Under the pieces are notes generated by a model that did not search any database, was not told where the DNA came from, and saw only the letters and a program-made list of their open reading frames with translations. The position numbers and the translations under genes were made by a program. Positions 1 to 8,964 of a stretch of DNA of 64,000 nt are shown here, in pieces; within the stretch, counting starts at the first letter, position 1; each line of letters begins with the position of its first letter. This DNA is from Candidatus Avelusimicrobium intestinale (GTDB lineage: Bacteria; Elusimicrobiota; Elusimicrobia; Elusimicrobiales; Elusimicrobiaceae): positions 173,411 through 237,410 of the forward strand of contig CACWYV010000004.1 in assembly GCA_902765225.1 (NCBI GenBank). Direction: 5' to 3'.

Positions 1-1449
1 TACGCACAGGCGCTGGAATCTGTCTATGATTTGTTACTTCAACCCAAGACCAATCCCGCACAACTGCGCTTGCAGGTGAAAGCCCGCTTAGCTGCCTGGC
101 CAACCGTAGCCGAACAAGCCGAAAAAAACTTGCGTAATCCGTCTGCCTTTTTGGCTAAACTGGCTATGGACAAGACGTACAATGCCCAATTGGCCGCCGA
201 TTCGTTAGAACCCATTTTGTCATACAATATGACGGATGAGTATGAAATTAACGAACAAAAACGCCTTATCGCCAGTGCCCGGCAATCGGCCGACAAACTG
301 TTTGAATTATTCAAAAAGTTTTCCGAGCAGGAAAATTCCCAAGATTTTCGCTTAGGTGAGGAAACCTACTCCCGGTTATTGGACTTGCACTATCAGTACC
401 ATAAGCCGTTAGAACAACTGCTGGCCGATACCGACAAATACCTGCAGGAAACCCAAGCTACGTTATCCCAAACAATGAAACCGTTCTTGGAACGTGCTCG
501 CCAAGGGATTACGGCCAAGTCCGCTAAGGCGGACAATGCCCTGGGTTTAGAAACTTTACCGTCTCTTACCCCGGAAACGAGCGCGGAAAAGAATGGATCC
601 GAGAACGCTTCGCAGAAAAGTGCTACGGATTTCTGGGTAGCTGCACGGCCTCTGTTCATGGCCGAAATAGATGAAACACCCTTACTCACCATTCAACGCG
701 ATGCTGCCGAGGCCCAGAACTTTTTGGTAGCGCAAGGCACGTTGCCGCCCGCTAAAATAACTTTTACGGCAACCGAACTGCCCCTGTATTACGCTTATTT
801 CCAACCGTATGTATTCCGCGGAGGTAATAACCAACCGGCTTTCTTCCTGCGTGTGCCGGCCGGCCCTACCGCTTTACGTCAGGAAATATTTGATCAGGAT
901 TTCAACGCCCCGGCCCGCAAAATATTGGTCAGTTCCCAACTGGTCCCCGGCGCTTACTACCGGGTTATGCAGGGGGGAAAAGATTCCACCGTCCGCCGCC
1001 TTTATCCCGCGAAAAGTTTGGTCAACGGGTGGATAGCTTACGCCAAACAATTGGCCAAAGACGAAGGATATTTATCATCGGATGAAGACTTATTGTTTTT
1101 CGCGTGGGACGAATACCGCCAAGCGCTGGCCGCTTGGACGGACGTACGCTTGCACGCGCGCCGTTTGACATTGGACGAAGCACAGACCGTATTGACCAAC
1201 CTGCACGGTTTTTCCACCCAGCAGGCGGATGATATGCTGGCCCAAATTGCGGAACACCCCGGGTATGCCGTCAGTTATGTGACGGGAAAAATGACCTTGG
1301 AAAATCTGCACCAAAAATTCCGCAAGAAAATGAAAAAATCGTTTAAAGAGGCCGATTTTAACGCCTGGTTATTCCAAACCGGAAATATTTTGCCGGATAG
1401 TTTGGAAGGGGAAATCACCCGCTTATCCAAAGCCGCTTCCCTTAAATAA
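1..1449 (+). CDS. DUF885-family protein, degenerate metal site (5' truncated)
   Basis: The frame is open to the left edge (residues before the TTG at 31 read YAQALESVYD), so the gene starts upstream and about 483 residues are visible. The C-terminal half follows the DUF885 pattern: VRRLYP, GW-x-AYAK, a D-x-RLHARRLT stretch, EHPGYAVSYVTGKM and a terminal LFQTGNILPDSLE segment. Family members normally carry HExxPGHH, a zinc-protease-like motif. Here the equivalent stretch near nt 931-963 reads SSQLVPGAYYR, and the usual Glu before GW is Asn. I infer a pseudo-enzyme or a changed activity. The gene ends at a clear terminator, and what lies upstream is unseen. Confidence 0.7.
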   Translation, partial: YAQALESVYDLLLQPKTNPAQLRLQVKARLAAWPTVAEQAEKNLRNPSAFLAKLAMDKTYNAQLAADSLEPILSYNMTDEYEINEQKRLIASARQSADKLFELFKKFSEQENSQDFRLGEETYSRLLDLHYQYHKPLEQLLADTDKYLQETQATLSQTMKPFLERARQGITAKSAKADNALGLETLPSLTPETSAEKNGSENASQKSATDFWVAARPLFMAEIDETPLLTIQRDAAEAQNFLVAQGTLPPAKITFTATELPLYYAYFQPYVFRGGNNQPAFFLRVPAGPTALRQEIFDQDFNAPARKILVSSQLVPGAYYRVMQGGKDSTVRRLYPAKSLVNGWIAYAKQLAKDEGYLSSDEDLLFFAWDEYRQALAAWTDVRLHARRLTLDEAQTVLTNLHGFSTQQADDMLAQIAEHPGYAVSYVTGKMTLENLHQKFRKKMKKSFKEADFNAWLFQTGNILPDSLEGEITRLSKAASLK

Positions 1450-1469
1450 GAAACGATTGTTATGTTAGC

Positions 1470-1505
1470 GCCCCGGCCCGATGGCCGGGGCTTCTTATTT
1501 GTTTT
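1470..1505 (+). terminator. Rho-independent terminator
   Basis: A 9-bp GC-rich stem (GCCCCGGCC / GGCCGGGGC) with a CGAT loop is followed by a T-rich run, just after the DUF885-like gene. Confidence 0.9.
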
Positions 1506-1507
1506 GT

Positions 1508-1536
1508 TTTACGCGAAAGTTATATTTTGGTACAAT
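1508..1536 (+). promoter_or_regulatory. Putative sigma70 promoter of ackA
   Basis: TTTACG and TACAAT are separated by 17 nt, 57 nt upstream of the acetate kinase ATG. The -35 matches at four of six positions. Confidence 0.5.
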
Positions 1537-1592
1537 AAGAATAGAGGAATTTATTCCTACTTTGCCCCCGTTGGCTTACGAAGGATAGTAAC

Positions 1593-2957
1593 ATGATTAT
1601 ATTGTTTTTAAACTGCGGTAGTTCATCTGTCAAATACAGTGTGTACGATTGGGAACAAAAAAAGAGTTTGTGCGCCGGTGGCGTAGAGCGTATTGGCATT
1701 GACGGAACGCGCCTCACGCAAGACCGTCCCGGGTTTCCCTCGCTGGAAATCAACCGTAACTGCAAAGATCACAAAGAAGCTATCAATTTAGTTATCCAAA
1801 CCTTGACCGATAAAGAACACGGCGTAATTGAAGATGTAAACGTGATTAGTGCCGTCGGACACCGCATCGTACACGGCGGAAAGTTTGCTAAATCCGTCGT
1901 GGTAGATCAAAGTGTCATAGACGAGCTGCGCAATATTTCCGATTTGGCTCCTTTACACAACCCCGCCCACATTATGGGTATTGAAGCCGCCCAAGCGCTA
2001 CTACCCAACGTGACGCACGTGTGTGTCATGGATACCGCTTTTCACCAAACTATGGAACCCGAAGCGTATATGTACGCCCTGCCGCGTAAGTGGTACACCG
2101 ACTATGCCGTGCGTAAATACGGTTTTCACGGTTCGTCCGTGTTATACACTTCGCGCCGGGCTGCGGTGCTAATGGACCGCCCGGTAGAAGAACTGAATAC
2201 CATTGTCTGCCACCTGGGAGCAGGGGCCAGTTTGACAGCCGTGCAAAAAGGCCGCTGCATTGATACCAGCATGGGCTTGACCCCGTTAGAAGGGTTGGTG
2301 ATGGGTTCCCGTTCAGGAGATATTGATCCGTCTGCGTGTTTTTACATGATGCAAAAACTCCACATGTCTCCCGAGGAGATGTACCCCATTTTAAACAAAA
2401 AAAGCGGTATGTACGCGTTGACCGGAGACCGGTTTTCCGACCAGCGAGACGTACGCAAAGGCATTGACGAAGGAGACGAACTGTGCGAATTGGCCGCCCA
2501 AGTGCAGGCTCACCGCATTAAAAAATACGTGGGGGCATACATGGCCGAACTGGGAAGTTTGGATTGTATCGTCTTTACCGCCGGCATCGGTGAGCGCGAT
2601 CCCGACGTCCGTGCCCGGTCTTTAGCCGGACTGGAAAATTTCGGCATTATCCTGGATAAAGAGCGCAACGAAGCTGCCAATACCAACAAAGCCGAGTGTT
2701 TACTTTCTGCGCCGGAATCAAAAGTAAAGATTTTCTTAATTCCTACCGACGAAGAAATTGTAGGTGTGCAGGACATTGTAGCTATTTTGGAAGGAAAGTA
2801 TGATGTCTACACGAAATTCCGGTATATCTTTCAAGAAAAGGATTACCGCAATAAACTGCGCGATGCGGCGTTTATAGAAGACGTGAAGAAAAAACCCGAA
2901 CTGCTAAAAGCCGCTATTAACCTGCCCGAGCAGTTAAAGAAACAATTGAAGCACTGA
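1593..2957 (+). CDS. ackA: Acetate kinase
   Basis: Cytoplasmic ATP:acetate phosphotransferase that interconverts acetyl phosphate + ADP with acetate + ATP, the substrate-level phosphorylation step of acetate fermentation. Family motifs are clear: NCGSSSVK at residues 7-14, D147-TAFHQTM, GFHG at 177-180, HLGAGAS at 207-213, SMGLTPLEG and R240. At 454 residues it is about 50 longer than typical AckA (~400). The extra C-terminal part after about residue 395 is charged and helical (KKKPELLKAA). The start ATG has GAAGGA 7 nt upstream. No phosphotransacetylase gene is adjacent; terminators on both sides suggest a monocistronic unit. Confidence 0.97.
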   Translation: MIILFLNCGSSSVKYSVYDWEQKKSLCAGGVERIGIDGTRLTQDRPGFPSLEINRNCKDHKEAINLVIQTLTDKEHGVIEDVNVISAVGHRIVHGGKFAKSVVVDQSVIDELRNISDLAPLHNPAHIMGIEAAQALLPNVTHVCVMDTAFHQTMEPEAYMYALPRKWYTDYAVRKYGFHGSSVLYTSRRAAVLMDRPVEELNTIVCHLGAGASLTAVQKGRCIDTSMGLTPLEGLVMGSRSGDIDPSACFYMMQKLHMSPEEMYPILNKKSGMYALTGDRFSDQRDVRKGIDEGDELCELAAQVQAHRIKKYVGAYMAELGSLDCIVFTAGIGERDPDVRARSLAGLENFGIILDKERNEAANTNKAECLLSAPESKVKIFLIPTDEEIVGVQDIVAILEGKYDVYTKFRYIFQEKDYRNKLRDAAFIEDVKKKPELLKAAINLPEQLKKQLKH

Positions 2958-2961
2958 TTTA

Positions 2962-2998
2962 CGCGCCCGTTTGTGTTTACAGACGGGCGTTTTATTAA
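2962..2998 (+). terminator. Rho-independent terminator after ackA
   Basis: CGCCCGT...ACGGGCG stem followed by TTTTATT, directly after the ackA stop. Confidence 0.8.
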
Positions 2999-3019
2999 AA
3001 ACCCCTACGGAGAAAACGT

Positions 3020-3637
3020 ATGTTGTTACCAAAAGAAGATAAATTTTTTGATCTGTTTGACAAACAAGCGGAAAATATTGTCCGCGCCGCGGAATTGTAC
3101 CGCAAACTGGCTGAAGAAAATGCCTTTACGCCCGAAAATGTGCGTAAAATGCACGAGTTTGAACACTATGGAGACGAATTAACCCACACCACAATTAACA
3201 AACTCAACGAAACTTTTATTACCCCCTTTGACCGCGAGGATATTTTAGCCTTGGCGAACCGGCTGGACGATATCATGGACAATATCTATTTGCTGACCAG
3301 CCACTTTCTACTCTACAAAATCCAAAAACCTACCGAGTACATAAAAAAATTGGCTATCACATTGGAACAAACCACCCGGGCCCTGCAAAAAGCGTTGGCC
3401 TCGCTACGGCACAAAAAGAGAATGACCGAAACCTTGCGCCAATGCGTAGAAATCAACCGGTTGGAAAACGAAGGGGACGTACTGCACGATGAGGCCATTT
3501 CTTACCTGTTTGAACACGAAAAAGACCCCATTATGGTTATCAAACAAAAGGAACTCTACGAAATTGCGGAAAGTACCACGGATTATTGTGAACATGTAGC
3601 CAATTTGGTAGAGTCCATTTTGGTTAAAAACAACTAG
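3020..3637 (+). CDS. DUF47 (PhoU-like) phosphate transport regulator
   Basis: A 205-residue, all-helical protein of the DUF47/PhoU-like family, typically encoded next to PiT phosphate permeases and thought to modulate them. It shows the charged helical pattern of the family (HEFEHYGDELTH near residue 46, RLENEGDVLHDEA near 148), with acidic clusters of the kind that bind metals in PhoU proteins. The start ATG is preceded by GGAG. Only 10 nt separate its stop from the Pit gene, so the two form one operon. The function is inferred from family and context. Confidence 0.9.
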   Translation: MLLPKEDKFFDLFDKQAENIVRAAELYRKLAEENAFTPENVRKMHEFEHYGDELTHTTINKLNETFITPFDREDILALANRLDDIMDNIYLLTSHFLLYKIQKPTEYIKKLAITLEQTTRALQKALASLRHKKRMTETLRQCVEINRLENEGDVLHDEAISYLFEHEKDPIMVIKQKELYEIAESTTDYCEHVANLVESILVKNN

Positions 3638-3647
3638 GGTGTGACGT

Positions 3648-4694
3648 ATGTCGTGGATTATTTTTCTTATTATTTTGGCTTTGTTTTTTGATTACCTCAA
3701 CGGGTTTCACGACGCGGCCAATGCTGTTTCCACGGTTATTTCTACGCGTGTGCTCTCACCACGGCTAGCAGTGTGGTGGGCGGCATTTTTCAACTTTGTA
3801 GCGTTTTTGATTTTTGGCACGGCTGTAGCCAAAACAATCGGTGCAGGGATTATTTACACGCAATTTATTGATTCCAACCTGGTGTTCGGGGCCTTGATAG
3901 GGGCTTGCGGGTGGAATTTGATTACCTGGTGGTTTGGGTTGCCGTCCAGTTCCTCACACGCGCTCATCGGCGGATTGATCGGAGCCGGATTTTTAAAAGG
4001 CGGCACGGATGCTTTGGTAGCCAGCGGGATTTTTAAGACGGTGGCCTTTATTTTCATTTCCCCATTATTGGGTTTTTTACTCAGCACGGTAATTGGGATT
4101 GTTGTGTTTAACATCGCCAATAACTTTAAACCTTCTAAAGTAGATGGGTTTTTCCGTCGCGCGGAATTATTCTCCGCAGCGGCTTACTCGCTGGGTTACG
4201 GGGGAAATGATGCCCAAAAAACCATGGGGATTATCAGCATGTTACTGGTAGGTGGAATGGCCGGGGCAGACATTACCCCGTTGCAAGAATTTTTCTACTC
4301 CCACCAGGAACTAGCCGCCATACATCACGGCGAGTTCATTGTACCGTTTTCCGTGGTGATTATTTGTCAGGCGGCCATTGCTATCGGTACGCTCTCCGGC
4401 GGGTGGAGAATTGTAAAAACCATGGGCCAAAAAATTACACGTTTGCGCCCGGTGGACGGTTTTTGTGCCGAATCGGCGGCAGGTACATCCATTTTTATTG
4501 CGTCGTTTTTGGGTATTCCCGTCAGCACCACGCATACCATTACCGGTTCTATTGTGGGTATCGGGTCGTTGCGGCGGCTCTCGGGCGTGCACTGGGGGGT
4601 AGCCAAACGGATTGTGTGGGCTTGGTTTATCACCATTCCGGCCGCAGCCCTGATTTCCGCGGTGGCTTATCAACTTAAAGTTTGGTTGTTCTAA
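3648..4694 (+). CDS. pit: PiT-family inorganic phosphate transporter
   Basis: A 348-residue polytopic inner-membrane protein for low-affinity phosphate uptake coupled to H+ or a cation. Both halves of the PiT signature are visible: N-terminal NGFHDAANAVSTVISTR (about residues 19-35) and C-terminal GIPVSTTHTITGSIVG (about 289-304). Hydrophobic segments cover most of the length. It lies 10 nt after the DUF47 gene; the pair is a common bacterial arrangement. A strong bidirectional terminator follows. Confidence 0.95.
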   Translation: MSWIIFLIILALFFDYLNGFHDAANAVSTVISTRVLSPRLAVWWAAFFNFVAFLIFGTAVAKTIGAGIIYTQFIDSNLVFGALIGACGWNLITWWFGLPSSSSHALIGGLIGAGFLKGGTDALVASGIFKTVAFIFISPLLGFLLSTVIGIVVFNIANNFKPSKVDGFFRRAELFSAAAYSLGYGGNDAQKTMGIISMLLVGGMAGADITPLQEFFYSHQELAAIHHGEFIVPFSVVIICQAAIAIGTLSGGWRIVKTMGQKITRLRPVDGFCAESAAGTSIFIASFLGIPVSTTHTITGSIVGIGSLRRLSGVHWGVAKRIVWAWFITIPAAALISAVAYQLKVWLF

Positions 4695-4710
4695 TTAAAA
4701 CGAAACATAG

Positions 4711-4747
4711 AAAAACCGGGCGTTCCGCAAGGAACACCCGGTTTTTA
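4711..4747. terminator. Bidirectional terminator between pit and ankyrin gene
   Basis: AAAAACCGGG...CCCGGTTTTT hairpin with GTTCC/GGAAC and a GCAA loop. A-run and T-run on either side serve both converging genes. Confidence 0.9.
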
Positions 4748-4772
4748 TGTAAGACAAGAAGACTAATCCCAT

Positions 4773-5402
4773 TTATTTGGAAAGCATTTTTTGTACGTCT
4801 TGTTTCCACATTTCCATATAATCCTGCACGCTCCGGCCGGAGGCATCTTTGGCCGTTACATCCGCTCCGGCGCGTACTAAAGAATCAATAATATCTTTGT
4901 CGCCCAAGTGAATGGCATACATTAAAATAGTTTCTTCCGTTTTATAATTTACAATCGTATTGGCACTTATGTCCGTGCTCAGTAATAAGCCGACCAGGAG
5001 GCTATCTTGCATTTCTACCGCACGAGACAACAATGTTTCGATTTTCCCGTCTTTTCCCGGCTTACAAAACGTTAAAGATCCGCCCTTATTTACATATTCC
5101 CCTAAATCATGATAGATGGCATTGCCATAATCCGGACTTCCTATGTTGACAATCATCCGCGTCCAAATATCAAGCAATTCCCTCTTTGCTTCTTCACTCA
5201 TTTCTTTTTCTTGTGTAATAGGGCAGAAGGGAGGTATCTGCTCTATCTTAATTTTTAACCGAATTGGCGTTTGTCTCTTTGCCGACGATAACATCGTTGA
5301 GGTGGTGGCATTATATCCTTGAGAGTTTACCTGTCCCAAAGCCAACTGCGGCATTAACGCTACGACCAACAAAAGTACGCCTGTACCAACTATTTTCTTC
5401 AT
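4773..5402 (-). CDS. Exported ankyrin-repeat protein
   Basis: A 209-residue protein with a Sec signal peptide (MKKIVGTGVLLLVVALMPQL, cleavage probably after ALG) and ankyrin-type repeats in the C-terminal half (LMYAIHLGDKDIIDSLVRAG, then ADVTAKDASG). The middle (about residues 45-110) is not recognised. Ankyrin repeats are protein-binding modules, and the signal peptide places this one outside the cytoplasm. AGGAG lies 7 nt before the ATG. Upstream on the same strand is the GGGTCTTTTGACCC palindrome that is also found before the 31441-32760 gene. The partner is unknown. Confidence 0.8.
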   Translation of the reverse strand: MKKIVGTGVLLLVVALMPQLALGQVNSQGYNATTSTMLSSAKRQTPIRLKIKIEQIPPFCPITQEKEMSEEAKRELLDIWTRMIVNIGSPDYGNAIYHDLGEYVNKGGSLTFCKPGKDGKIETLLSRAVEMQDSLLVGLLLSTDISANTIVNYKTEETILMYAIHLGDKDIIDSLVRAGADVTAKDASGRSVQDYMEMWKQDVQKMLSK

Positions 5403-5472
5403 ACACCTACTCCTCTTTTACATTTTTAGTTACTGCTTTTACCATTATTATCTTTTTTCAATTACCTCGCAA

Positions 5473-5527
5473 GGGTCAAAAGACCCAGATGGCAAAAGAT
5501 AAAAGACCTAGAAAAAACTAGGTCTTT
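5473..5527 (-). promoter_or_regulatory. GGTCTTTTGACC palindrome and hairpin upstream of ankyrin gene
   Basis: A 14-bp palindrome (GGGTCAAAAGACCC, 5473-5486) is followed by a perfect 10-bp inverted repeat, AAAGACCTAG/CTAGGTCTTT (5502-5527). A close relative lies at 32835-32860, at the same distance (about 70 nt) upstream of another exported protein gene. Likely an operator for a shared regulator. Confidence 0.5.
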
Positions 5528-5586
5528 AGGTCCCTGTTTTCAGTTAAATGCGGCGACAGGCCGCCGGCATTTGGTATAATGATAGT

Positions 5587-7725
5587 ATGAAAAAACTGAT
5601 ACTTTTTTCCGCCCTTTTTTTTGTTTGGTCCGCGGCAACAGCCGCCGAACCGGCCCCGGAAAGCGCGCCGGCTATACCAACGGGAACAAAACCGGCGTTG
5701 GCTTCGGCCCGTTTTAACGGAAATCTCAATGAGGCCGCCTTGTATAAAAGCGTGCTGGATTATTCCCTGCCCCCGGAGGTAGCCGCCACCGCCCAAAAGT
5801 GCGTTACCGCCCATCCGGATGAGTGCTATATTGCCTTGAAAGCGTATGAAAATTCCGATGATCCCCAACAAGCCGCTGCCGCCAACCTAGAATTAGCCGT
5901 GCTAGCTATGCAGCGCGGACAAACTAAACGTGCGCTCAGTTACCTGGATAAAGCTGCCGCACTCCGCCCCGAGGACCCTTTTATCCAATTAACCCAGGGG
6001 TGGTTTCTCGTCAGTGTGGGTAAGTACAAAAAAGCACGCAAGGCCTTTGAATCTCTCCTCTACTTAACGGCCGATTTTGAATACGTTTCTTCGGCTAAAT
6101 TGGGTAATGCATTGGCTTGGTATTTAAGCGGAAACAAAGAAAAGGCCGCCACAGAACTACAATATCTGTACACTTCTAACCCGTACGCCATCTCTTTTGT
6201 TTCGTATTTATTGGGGGATATTGCTTCCCACATCAAAAAAACGAAAAAATTGGCCCCCGTGTTTCTGCAGCAATCGCTTTCTCACGATGAACGCAACTAC
6301 GCAGCCGCTGCTTTATTTGCCCAATTATCCGAGAAAGAAAAAAACAAACTACACGCCTGGCAGTACTACGCTACGCTGTACAGTTTGGACCCCAATAATA
6401 AAAAATTAGCCAAAAAAATGGCTAAATACAGTAAAGATTTCGGCGATAAAAGTATTGACTACCTGTTTTACTTGCGGTTGGAACAACCCATTGTTCACGT
6501 CATGCCATCCACTCCGTCGGAAATGGTCAAAATGGCCCTGTACGCTAACGCTGTCCAAGAACCGCAAGCGCTGTTATCCGCGGCCGTGATGGGCTCGGGA
6601 GCGATAACAGTTACCGATACCAAATTGGGCGAAATCCTGCACACCCCGCCTTACATTGAAAAAACGATTTCCTTTAATCAAGAAACGGGCGGTGTGGACG
6701 TAAAAGATGCCCGCGGTCATGTAGAATTTTCCACTAAAAGGCCCTTTACCTTTTCGTTAGACAAAGATAAATTTACGCTGCTCGTGCGCAATGTGCGCGC
6801 TGCCAACATTTTTGCGGCCAATTTAAGCGATAAAGAATTGAAAGGCGCACTGACCGTGATTCCTCAAGAAAACGGATTCCGGCTCGTCAATCAAACATAC
6901 GCGGAAGATTTAATTCCGGCGTTACTGGCTACCCAAGCCCAAGAAGTCAAACACAAAGCCGCGTTGACGGCCTTGGCAGTGGTGTTCCGCTCCTTACTAT
7001 CGCAACAAGTGCAACAACAAACAGATGCGCCGTATCATATTACCGATAACGATCCGCTTTTCAAATTTGCCGGTATCAATTTGGTTTTTAAAGATTTATT
7101 GGATGCATCCCAAACATCCAGTACAATCCGCCTGACGCAAGCCCCGGCCGGTTTTTATACCGACTGCGGGGTACTCACCGAGGAAGGTTTGGAAAATACC
7201 GCGCAAAAACCGGCCTATATTTTCTCGCCGGCCAACGTCAGCAAATACATTTTATCTAATCCGCCGGAAGATCTTTTTTCCCGTCCGCAAGATCCCACAC
7301 ACTGGGCCGGCATCAAATGGATTTACCTTTACGAAGCCAAAGATATTACAGCGCGTATCGCTTTACAAAAAGATATCGGCAAATTGCGGGCCATCGTTCC
7401 GGTCCGGTATACGCCGGCAGGACGTATTTTGGCGGTACGGTTTGAAGGAAGCAAGGGCTCTTACGAAACGACTTCCCCGCAGGAAACCTCGTTTCTGTTA
7501 AGTGCTTCCACGCTACGTTCTAATTTGTTTGACGTGATACCGTTGTACAAAGGGAAAAACATCCGCCGCGTGATTGTACGCGGCTACGATACCGGCAACG
7601 GCGAAGGGCTTTGCTTACACGGAGCGGACGGACTGGCCAAAAAAGGGTCCGATTACATGGCCATTATTAAGTATTATTTCCCGTATGCCCGCATTATAAA
7701 TACTTCCACAGGACAGGTCTATTAA
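5587..7725 (+). CDS. TPR protein with C-terminal SpoIID/LytB domain
   Basis: A 712-residue exported protein: signal peptide (MKKLILFSALFFVWSAATA), about 230 residues of TPR-like helical pairs (roughly 65-290), a linker, and a SpoIID/LytB-like domain at the C-terminus. The SpoIID pattern is seen in KAALTALAVVFRSLL and GNGEGLCLHGADGLAKKGSD, corresponding to the family's GxGxGxGMSQxGA...GKxY block. SpoIID domains act as peptidoglycan lytic enzymes or amidase enhancers in the periplasm. The ATG at 5587 follows TATAAT (5575-5580) by 6 nt with no Shine-Dalgarno, so the mRNA is probably leaderless. The stop abuts the next ATG exactly. Confidence 0.8.
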   Translation: MKKLILFSALFFVWSAATAAEPAPESAPAIPTGTKPALASARFNGNLNEAALYKSVLDYSLPPEVAATAQKCVTAHPDECYIALKAYENSDDPQQAAAANLELAVLAMQRGQTKRALSYLDKAAALRPEDPFIQLTQGWFLVSVGKYKKARKAFESLLYLTADFEYVSSAKLGNALAWYLSGNKEKAATELQYLYTSNPYAISFVSYLLGDIASHIKKTKKLAPVFLQQSLSHDERNYAAAALFAQLSEKEKNKLHAWQYYATLYSLDPNNKKLAKKMAKYSKDFGDKSIDYLFYLRLEQPIVHVMPSTPSEMVKMALYANAVQEPQALLSAAVMGSGAITVTDTKLGEILHTPPYIEKTISFNQETGGVDVKDARGHVEFSTKRPFTFSLDKDKFTLLVRNVRAANIFAANLSDKELKGALTVIPQENGFRLVNQTYAEDLIPALLATQAQEVKHKAALTALAVVFRSLLSQQVQQQTDAPYHITDNDPLFKFAGINLVFKDLLDASQTSSTIRLTQAPAGFYTDCGVLTEEGLENTAQKPAYIFSPANVSKYILSNPPEDLFSRPQDPTHWAGIKWIYLYEAKDITARIALQKDIGKLRAIVPVRYTPAGRILAVRFEGSKGSYETTSPQETSFLLSASTLRSNLFDVIPLYKGKNIRRVIVRGYDTGNGEGLCLHGADGLAKKGSDYMAIIKYYFPYARIINTSTGQVY

Positions 7726-8964
7726 ATGGAAAAAACAAAAATCCTCTATTTCATCACGCGCATGGACCAAGGCGGTGCCCAGGCCAGCGTATTGATGACA
7801 ATGAAAAATCTAAACAAACAACAGTTTGAGGCCTATTTGGCAACCGGACCCGGCGGACGGTTAGAACACCGCGTCAAACACGACCCAGCCCACGTATTTT
7901 TTATTTCCGCCCTACGCCAGCCGGTTCAAGCCAAGTATTTGTTCCACGATTTGTGGGCTATTTTCCAAATGGGACGCATTTTGCGCCACGTACGGCCGGA
8001 TATCGTCCACACCAATTCGCCAAAAGCCGGCGTGTTAGGACGGATTGCCGCCCGGATTTTTTGGCGCCGGGCCAAAGTGGTCCACACTTTTCACGGGCTC
8101 GGTTTTGCCAAGGAACACGGGGAAAAGCAGTTTAAGATTTTTGTTTTTGTGGAAAAATTCTGTGCCAAACTGACGGACGTATTGGTGTTCGTGTCGCGTA
8201 AAAATGCCACCGAGGCCGCCCAGTTAGGTATCGGCAAAGGGGTACGCACGGAACTTATCCGCGCCGGTATCAACTTCAGCCCCATCTTGCCCCTAAAATT
8301 TGACCCGGTAGCCAAAAAAGCCTCTCTGCACATTCCGCCTAATGCCAAAATCGTGCTGGCCTTGGCCAACTGCAAACCGCTCAAAAACCCGGTCCATTTC
8401 GTATTAGCGGCTTACAAAGTGCTTAACCAGATGAAAAACGTCTATTTTATTTTTACCGGCGACGGCCCCCTGAAAGCCACTGCCGAAAAACTGACCAAGG
8501 ATTTAAGTATTGAAAAACAAGTTTTATTCCCCGGGTGGCGTAATGATGCGTTGGAACTGTTAGCTATCAGTGATGTGTTTGCCAGTGTATCGTTACGTGA
8601 AGGACTGCCCATGTCGCTTTTGGAGGCTATGGCCATGCGCGTACCGGCCGTCTGTTACAACGTGGACGGAATCAGTGAAGTGATAACGGATAACAAGACC
8701 GGGTTTTTAGTTCCGCCGCGTGATATTAGTTTGTTTGCCGAGAAATTAAAAGTTTTACTACGCCATTCCTCCTTGCGCGCACGTTTTGAAGCGGCCATTG
8801 ACCACCGGGATTTCTCGGAATTTACTGTTTCTACGATGGTTAAAAGGCAAGAACGAATGTACCGCAGTTTAGTACCTCCTACCAAAAAGAACGGGGGAAA
8901 ACGACGTTTTTTCCGGCGGCGGAAAAATACACACAAGGGGGGAACGCATGGATTACGCCATTAA
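7726..8964 (+). CDS. Glycosyltransferase family 4 (GT-B fold)
   Basis: A 412-residue cytosolic glycosyltransferase. N-terminal Rossmann half with MDQGGAQASVLM and VHTNSPKAGVLGR; C-terminal half with the EX7E nucleotide-sugar motif (EGLPMSLLE) and GISEVITDNKTGFLVPP. GT4 enzymes retain the anomeric configuration and build LPS, capsule or glycolipids; donor and acceptor cannot be read from sequence. It starts immediately after the SpoIID-protein stop and overlaps the next gene by 17 nt, so the three genes are co-transcribed. The last 35 residues are very basic (KKNGGKRRFFRRRKN), which may tether it to the membrane. Confidence 0.92.
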   Translation: MEKTKILYFITRMDQGGAQASVLMTMKNLNKQQFEAYLATGPGGRLEHRVKHDPAHVFFISALRQPVQAKYLFHDLWAIFQMGRILRHVRPDIVHTNSPKAGVLGRIAARIFWRRAKVVHTFHGLGFAKEHGEKQFKIFVFVEKFCAKLTDVLVFVSRKNATEAAQLGIGKGVRTELIRAGINFSPILPLKFDPVAKKASLHIPPNAKIVLALANCKPLKNPVHFVLAAYKVLNQMKNVYFIFTGDGPLKATAEKLTKDLSIEKQVLFPGWRNDALELLAISDVFASVSLREGLPMSLLEAMAMRVPAVCYNVDGISEVITDNKTGFLVPPRDISLFAEKLKVLLRHSSLRARFEAAIDHRDFSEFTVSTMVKRQERMYRSLVPPTKKNGGKRRFFRRRKNTHKGGTHGLRH

